From NCBI GenBank assembly GCA_022497155.1, contig MU385711.1, positions 1-64,000 on the forward strand: 64,000 bases of DNA, given 5' to 3'. Below, in pieces: positions 61,522-64,000 of this stretch (positions within the stretch are counted from its first letter, which is position 1; every line of letters starts with the position of its first letter). Origin of the DNA: Whalleya microplaca (lineage: Eukaryota; Ascomycota; Sordariomycetes; Xylariales; Xylariaceae). Both the position numbers and the translations under genes were made by a program. The notes beneath the pieces are model-generated. The model was not told the origin of the DNA. It did no database searches and saw nothing but the letters and a program-made list of their open reading frames with translations.

Positions 61522-64000
61522 GTCTCCTTACGAAGTGCCTATACTTATATGTGTGTTTGTGTGTCGTTACTCAGTCTGGGGATAACTCCGTTCAGTGTCT
61601 CTCAATATGTAAAAGTAAAGACGTTCAAGCTTCGGTGTGGCTGAGTAGTTGTTTGGGTTCGGCTTGGCGGACTTTACATACGGCAATAAGTCGGGATTAC
61701 ATGTACTTGATCTACACCCTGTATTCACACCAACCCAAAGTCATCCGTATCCTCAGATATCCCGCCACATCCATTTTAAAACAGTATAGAGGCGAAAAAG
61801 AATGAACAAAAAGGCACAATTGGTGGAAAGTCACATTCATCTACTAAACTCGTCTTTTACATTTGAATGAACATGACTCCGACAACTTACCCAAATAACG
61901 AGATACTACTCTATCAGTTATTACATCTAATAATAGAACAAACACCTGTGATCTGACCATATGACAATAGAAGAACGTCACTACTTCGCTACCATGTATC
62001 CTACTAAGTCGTTAGTCTTCGGACGAGAACATTATCTGCATTTTATATGTCCCGTATTTGTCAATACAGTGGCAAGAAGTTCGGCCCTAAGGCAGCATGT
62101 TTTTCAAGTAGTTAGGTGACCTGGTTTTTATTTTTCATATGGCCAGCATAGTGCGCAACAACCACAGGATAGACATTGATAATATAAATTTTCAGGTGTA
62201 ACAAGATAAAACCTCAGCAGATAGGGCCAGTGCGAAAGGATCATGCAGTAAGAGTTACAATATGAGGTTGTGGTGAACTGTCAAACGATCCGAAACATAG
62301 TAATGACGGTGGCTCAAGGCATCGTCTGCAGAAGAGATCAACCTTAGGTGATGCAAGGGACTAGGATGCGACCAAATATTAGAAGTCCCCTAAACATGTT
62401 AACTTCAAACATATCACCTGGACTCTGTTCATGTTAGGTATCCTTACTAATTATAGATTTATTATCGAACACAATCAAGGTGCAACAACGGGTCTACACC
62501 TGGTTCATGCCTATGAACCATGGAGAGAGATTTAATGACGTCTAGTACTTTGATGTCACACAGTTTCGCTGCCGTTGCTATAAAATGGAGACATACAGAT
62601 CTATCCCTTTCAGCTAGTTACATTTACGAGCCTCGCTGCGTCAAGACTTTAAGACAAATACATAGCTTTCATTAGTGCTCATTAATGTATGGAGGTTGTT
62701 AATTGAAACAGTGTCTCTAGAACTTAGCTTAATTGTTGAAATAGACGCAGGTTATGAGTAGTATAGTAGTTATTATTAGAGAAGTATCATCACTAGAGTC
62801 AGAGGAGGCAGAGCCTCCTATATATATAAGCCACAGCCTGTGGGGCGTCCAGCCACCTGAATTATCACAGCCACATCCCTGTAATCCGTCATTAATTATA
62901 AGGAAAGAGCCCAAATCATCGAGGGGTAGGACCACGTACTCATCATCTGTCAACTTGTCGCTAAAACAATATCACTGCAGGCCATTGGACGAGCGTGAAT
63001 AACATGTCAAATCAGGCTAATATAGGAAAGAGATATCAAAGCTTTTGTCCAGCTAAGTAGAACGCTAGTACAGCAAGTCCATAGCGTTGTACTTGATGTG
63101 TATTTACACCTGTGACATGGTATGTGGTTATGAAGTTTTTCCTGGCTCGTATTCACGAGGTCTCAACTTTAACTTCGACGACTGGGGAAGAACTGAAGAG
63201 CATCCCTATTGGGATAGGAGGCGAGAAAGGTGATCTGGGGTTTTGGCTTCCAGGATCAGCACAATTACTGTCTTGCGAACATGAAACGACTTTTGGCAGC
63301 TCAAAGGTTTCCGTAATTCCTTAAATTACTATGAGACCGAGTGACGGCATTGTTCTCCTGTCGGGCTCTCTTGGATAACGGTAAGAGCAGACTGATGGAT
63401 CGGGATTGCATTGCTCTCAAAGCTAGCATAATAGAGTCTAGTCATCCATATTATGACAATGTAATATTTTCAAAGGACTACTAGGTTACAGGAGAACGAG
63501 TGAATGCTTACTGTCTTAACTATACGCAGTAATTAGACTAAGACCAATAGTATCAACTGTCTATAGCAGTAAGATAGGGAATTTTCATGGTATCTAGAAT
63601 TCGAGGTTGAAATATCAGTATAAATATTGTACCTGCGTCAACCAGGAAGGAACTATATATATTACATTAGTTCTAGTTACTAGGACGAGGTAACTAGTTG
63701 TTTGTTTATAAGCATGTGTCAGTAGGGGAACTTAGCCTAGACCTATGCAAGCTTGGCCATGCCGGGTCAAGTGCTGTGTGTATTGGTTCATTAATGGAGA
63801 TGTTTCTAAACATAAGCTCATTGTTTCGAGTATCTGTATAATAGATATATGCATAGATTAGACCAACTGTTAGCAGGCTGTGCTAAAATAGGGGTTCAGC
63901 ATGACCTAATGGCTTGTAGGTTGTAGCGTTTTTCATTAGACTAATATAGCAGTAAGTATATATCAGAGCTACGGCCTGCGATTGAGCCATTGCCAGACAA
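61522..64000. other. Intergenic, no gene seen up to the window end
   Basis: Normal-composition DNA upstream of the Zn2Cys6 gene. Short frames (62754-63002, 63112-63324) carry no domain, signal peptide or splice structure. No tRNA or 5S gene was identified. Confidence 0.5.

Noticed and set aside
61640..61675. GTGGCTGAGTAG..GGGTTCGGC resembling tRNA A and B boxes
   Set aside because: No acceptor stem or cloverleaf can be drawn and the B box departs from GGTTCGANTCC.

Overview
The window comes from a filamentous ascomycete (Pezizomycotina). Most protein genes have many short introns with GT..AG ends and CTAAC/CTAAT-like branch sites. Gene content is fungal: an AA9 copper monooxygenase, a Zn2Cys6 regulator, a rhodopsin-like seven-helix protein, an NRPS-like reductase and an ATO/GPR1 transporter. 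The repeats show heavy C-to-T/G-to-A decay typical of repeat-induced point mutation (RIP). I cannot name a genus; Sordariomycetes would fit.

1-17.45 kb is an AT-rich RIP-decayed block made of nested retrotransposons. A Ty3/Gypsy element (gag about 1.2-2.6 kb, pol about 13.3-16.5 kb) is split by a non-autonomous LTR element (LTRs 3714-4054 and 12881-13221). That element is itself split by a chromodomain Gypsy element (4574-12352, 191-bp LTRs, 5-bp target duplication). The 3' part of a second copy of the non-autonomous element occupies 1-1002. A 367-bp insert at 7558-7924 is almost free of RIP.

17.5-64 kb is normal-composition, gene-bearing DNA. In order: AA9 LPMO (-), cytosolic prolyl-tRNA synthetase with 17 inferred exons (-), multi-pass membrane protein (-), a gene-poor stretch of about 4.7 kb, mitochondrial-type Fe-S L-serine dehydratase (-), glutamine synthetase (+), small secreted cysteine-rich protein (-), a 476-bp inverted-repeat element, a Cut12-like spindle pole body protein (+), NRPS-like adenylation-carrier-reductase (-), a 327-bp MITE, rhodopsin-like membrane protein (-), ATO/GPR1 transporter (+), a 686-bp MITE of the same family containing a perfect 70-bp palindrome, a Cys/His-rich small protein (-) and a Zn2Cys6 transcription factor (-).

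The genes do not form an obvious pathway. The nearest thing to a theme is nitrogen/carbon metabolism: serine deamination and glutamine synthesis are divergent neighbours, with an acetate-type transporter further on. The NRPS-like gene has no clear tailoring enzymes beside it. I found no convincing new multi-gene system. The most unusual signals are the nested transposons with a RIP-free island, the two-member MITE family with its palindrome, a predicted 5-nt microexon in the ProRS gene, and a four-fold TGTACA array with 8-bp spacing.
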